Assembly (NCBI RefSeq): GCF_001510895.1
Contig: NZ_LPWA01000142.1
Location: 124,001-188,000, forward strand
DNA from: Mesorhizobium loti
GTDB taxonomy: Bacteria > Pseudomonadota > Alphaproteobacteria > Rhizobiales > Rhizobiaceae
Length of the DNA: 64,000 nt
Reading direction: 5' to 3'
Shown here piece by piece: positions 62,739-64,000 of this stretch (within the stretch, counting starts at the first letter, position 1; the number at the start of each line of letters is the position of its first letter). The position numbers were made by a program, and so were the translations under genes. The notes under the pieces were generated by a model. The model saw only the letters and a program-made list of their open reading frames with translations. It was not told the origin of the DNA and ran no database searches.

Positions 62739-62821
62739 GAATGGGCAGATCTGGTGGAGTTGGGGATCGTTGCCGTCGCAGCCGACAAGAACATGGTTGC
62801 GCGCTAGCCAGCTATCTCTGA
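62739..62821 (+). pseudogene. Remnant of a DUF3303 gene 3' end
   Basis: The frame reads EWADLVELGIVAVAADKNMV then AR and a premature TAG. The matching tail of the intact DUF3303 protein is EWADLVEFDIVPVATSKDMV. DNA identity runs through both ends (CTCTGA) with about 80% of positions equal and one base less in the remnant. There is no upstream part: the similarity stops close to the GntR operator. Confidence 0.8.
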
Positions 62822-62912
62822 CAGCCCGAGGAGGATTGCGGAAAACAGGGTCGTTTGGTGCAGTTGCTTCCGGAGCGGCCGGGGACCATAGAGCCATGGC
62901 CGCCCCGCGGCG

Positions 62913-63695
62913 TCATGCCGAGGCCACGACAAAACGGAAATCATTGACCAGCGCATAGGAGCCGTCGGGTTTCCGGTACGGCGCGATCGCTTCGGCGATC
63001 GAGGCGGCCGTTTTCTCCTCGCCGGAGTTGCGGGCCGCCCGCTCAGCAGGCCCGGCGGCCAGCAGGCCGCGTACGGCCGTCCTGTCGTCGGCGAACGGAA
63101 AAACCACGGCCACATTCCGCGAGCGGATGGCCCTCAGTCCGGCTTGCTCGATCAGCGCCTCGAGTGCGCCAGGTTCGGACAAGGCCCACGGACCCGGCGC
63201 GCCAGGCGGTGGCGGCGGCATCAACTTGCCGAGCGCTCCGATATAGGCGCCCATCTGGCATTTCTCCGGCGCGCCCCAGACTGCTGCGACAACCAGCCCG
63301 CCAGGCTTGGTGACCCGTTTGGCTTCGGCAAGACCGTGGACCCGATCCGCGGCGTACTGGAATGAGTTGAAGCCGGTGACGACATCGAAAATGCCATCGC
63401 CAAACGGCAGCTCCTCGATTTCGCCGACATCGATCCGCGCATCAGGGGTGCGCTCACGGGCGATTGCCACCAGGTTCTGCGCGGCGTCGATGCCGCTGGT
63501 TTCGGCGCCGCGATTGGTGGCGATCCTGAGCGCCAGCCCGGCGCCGCAGCCGGCGTCGAGAAGCTTCGTGCCTTTGCCCACTTCGGCGGCGTCGAAGGCC
63601 GCCTCGTAGAGCGGCCGGAAGGCGCCTTCCTGAAGATCGGCCCATTCGCGGGCGCGGGCGCTCCACAATTCACCCTGGACTTGAGCAGTTCCCAT
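62913..63695 (-). CDS. Class I SAM-dependent methyltransferase
   Basis: 260 residues. Motif I KLLDAGCGAGLALRIATNRG (about 45-60), acidic motif SGIDAAQNLVAIARERTPDA, post-motif FGDGIFDVVTGFNSFQYAAD and KRVTKPGGLVVAAVWG. UbiE/COQ5-like in pattern. A Pro-rich loop PPPPPGAPGPW is unusual. The acceptor is unknown. A single gene with no clear link to the hydroxyproline cluster. Confidence 0.9.
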   Translation of the reverse strand: MGTAQVQGELWSARAREWADLQEGAFRPLYEAAFDAAEVGKGTKLLDAGCGAGLALRIATNRGAETSGIDAAQNLVAIARERTPDARIDVGEIEELPFGDGIFDVVTGFNSFQYAADRVHGLAEAKRVTKPGGLVVAAVWGAPEKCQMGAYIGALGKLMPPPPPGAPGPWALSEPGALEALIEQAGLRAIRSRNVAVVFPFADDRTAVRGLLAAGPAERAARNSGEEKTAASIAEAIAPYRKPDGSYALVNDFRFVVASA

Positions 63696-63861
63696 CTCGT
63701 GCCTCCTTCCTTGCCGAGGGGGCCGAAATTATGCCTGCCCTGACCGGTGGGATATGGCAGCCTGTCCGCCGTTCTTGACCGATCGTCCGGCCGTACGCTG
63801 CAAATCACCGGCTGTTCTGGTAGGATGGTGACAGGCATCCGCGGTTGTGGAGGCGGTCCCG

Positions 63862-64000
63862 ATGGGGGTGGATGTTCTCTCCGATGTGCTGAAGGCGATC
63901 CGGCTGGCCGGCGCCATCTTCTTCGATGTCGATGCCTTTGCTCCTTGGGTGACCGAAGCGCCGCCTTCTCGGGTACTCGTGCCGCTGATCATGCCTGGCG
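63862..64000 (+). CDS. AraC-family regulator, N-terminal part (runs off window)
   Basis: 46 codons are visible from ATG 63862, with GGAGG 8 nt upstream: MGVDVLSDVLKAIRLAGAIF, FDVDAFAPWVTEAPP. This is the typical start of cupin-type AraC regulators (cupin_6 ligand domain). The helix-turn-helix part lies outside the window. The call rests on this short match. Confidence 0.65.
   Translation, partial: MGVDVLSDVLKAIRLAGAIFFDVDAFAPWVTEAPPSRVLVPLIMPG

Overview
The window looks like a chromosomal segment of a Mesorhizobium-type alphaproteobacterium (Rhizobiales). The evidence is high GC, two Rhizobiales-type (Omp2-like) porins in opposite orientation, the housekeeping order rpoZ - rsh - pyrE - acpS - lepB - rnc - era - recO, and several families of short intergenic palindromic repeats, including RIME-like mosaics.

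Layout. 1-5 kb: a protein tail, a membrane endonuclease/phosphatase-family protein, AMP nucleosidase and small exported or membrane proteins. 5-13.5 kb: a branched-chain amino-acid binding protein convergent with a leucine-degradation operon (tetR - ivd - mccB - macrodomain - mccA) that carries a hicAB toxin-antitoxin pair on the opposite strand between ivd and mccB. 13.5-17 kb: acylphosphatase, a HisC-like aminotransferase and a TPR-sulfotransferase. 17-21 kb: two divergent paralogous porins around tRNA-Ser(GCU) and a broken GIY-YIG gene, then a solitary tyrosine recombinase. 22-29 kb: alpha/beta hydrolase, lytic transglycosylase, dapA, smpB, a GH25 muramidase, a uracil-DNA glycosylase and a NYN protein. 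29-44 kb: the housekeeping block, with a 6 kb accessory stretch (CadC-like TPR regulator, membrane protein, MscS channel) between era and recO. 44-50 kb: Nudix, DUF2339, vapBC and an ECF sigma/anti-sigma pair. 50-52.8 kb: a GNAT-C39 peptidase fusion, a RimK-type ATP-grasp ligase and a DUF3303 gene. 52.8-62.7 kb: a complete hydroxyproline-type catabolic operon (epimerase, FAD oxidase, DapA-family deaminase, semialdehyde dehydrogenase) with a betaine/proline-type ABC importer and a GntR regulator, bracketed by two copies of the DUF3303 3' end. 63-64 kb: a methyltransferase and the start of an AraC regulator.

Quality note. At least six genes (dapA, rsh, pyrE, the DUF2339 gene, the epimerase and the FAD oxidase), plus the GIY-YIG gene, are interrupted only by missing single bases. 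Restoring them gives ordinary-looking, full-length proteins, and most events look like a doubled base read as one. Sequence error is a serious alternative to gene loss. These genes are annotated across the breaks.
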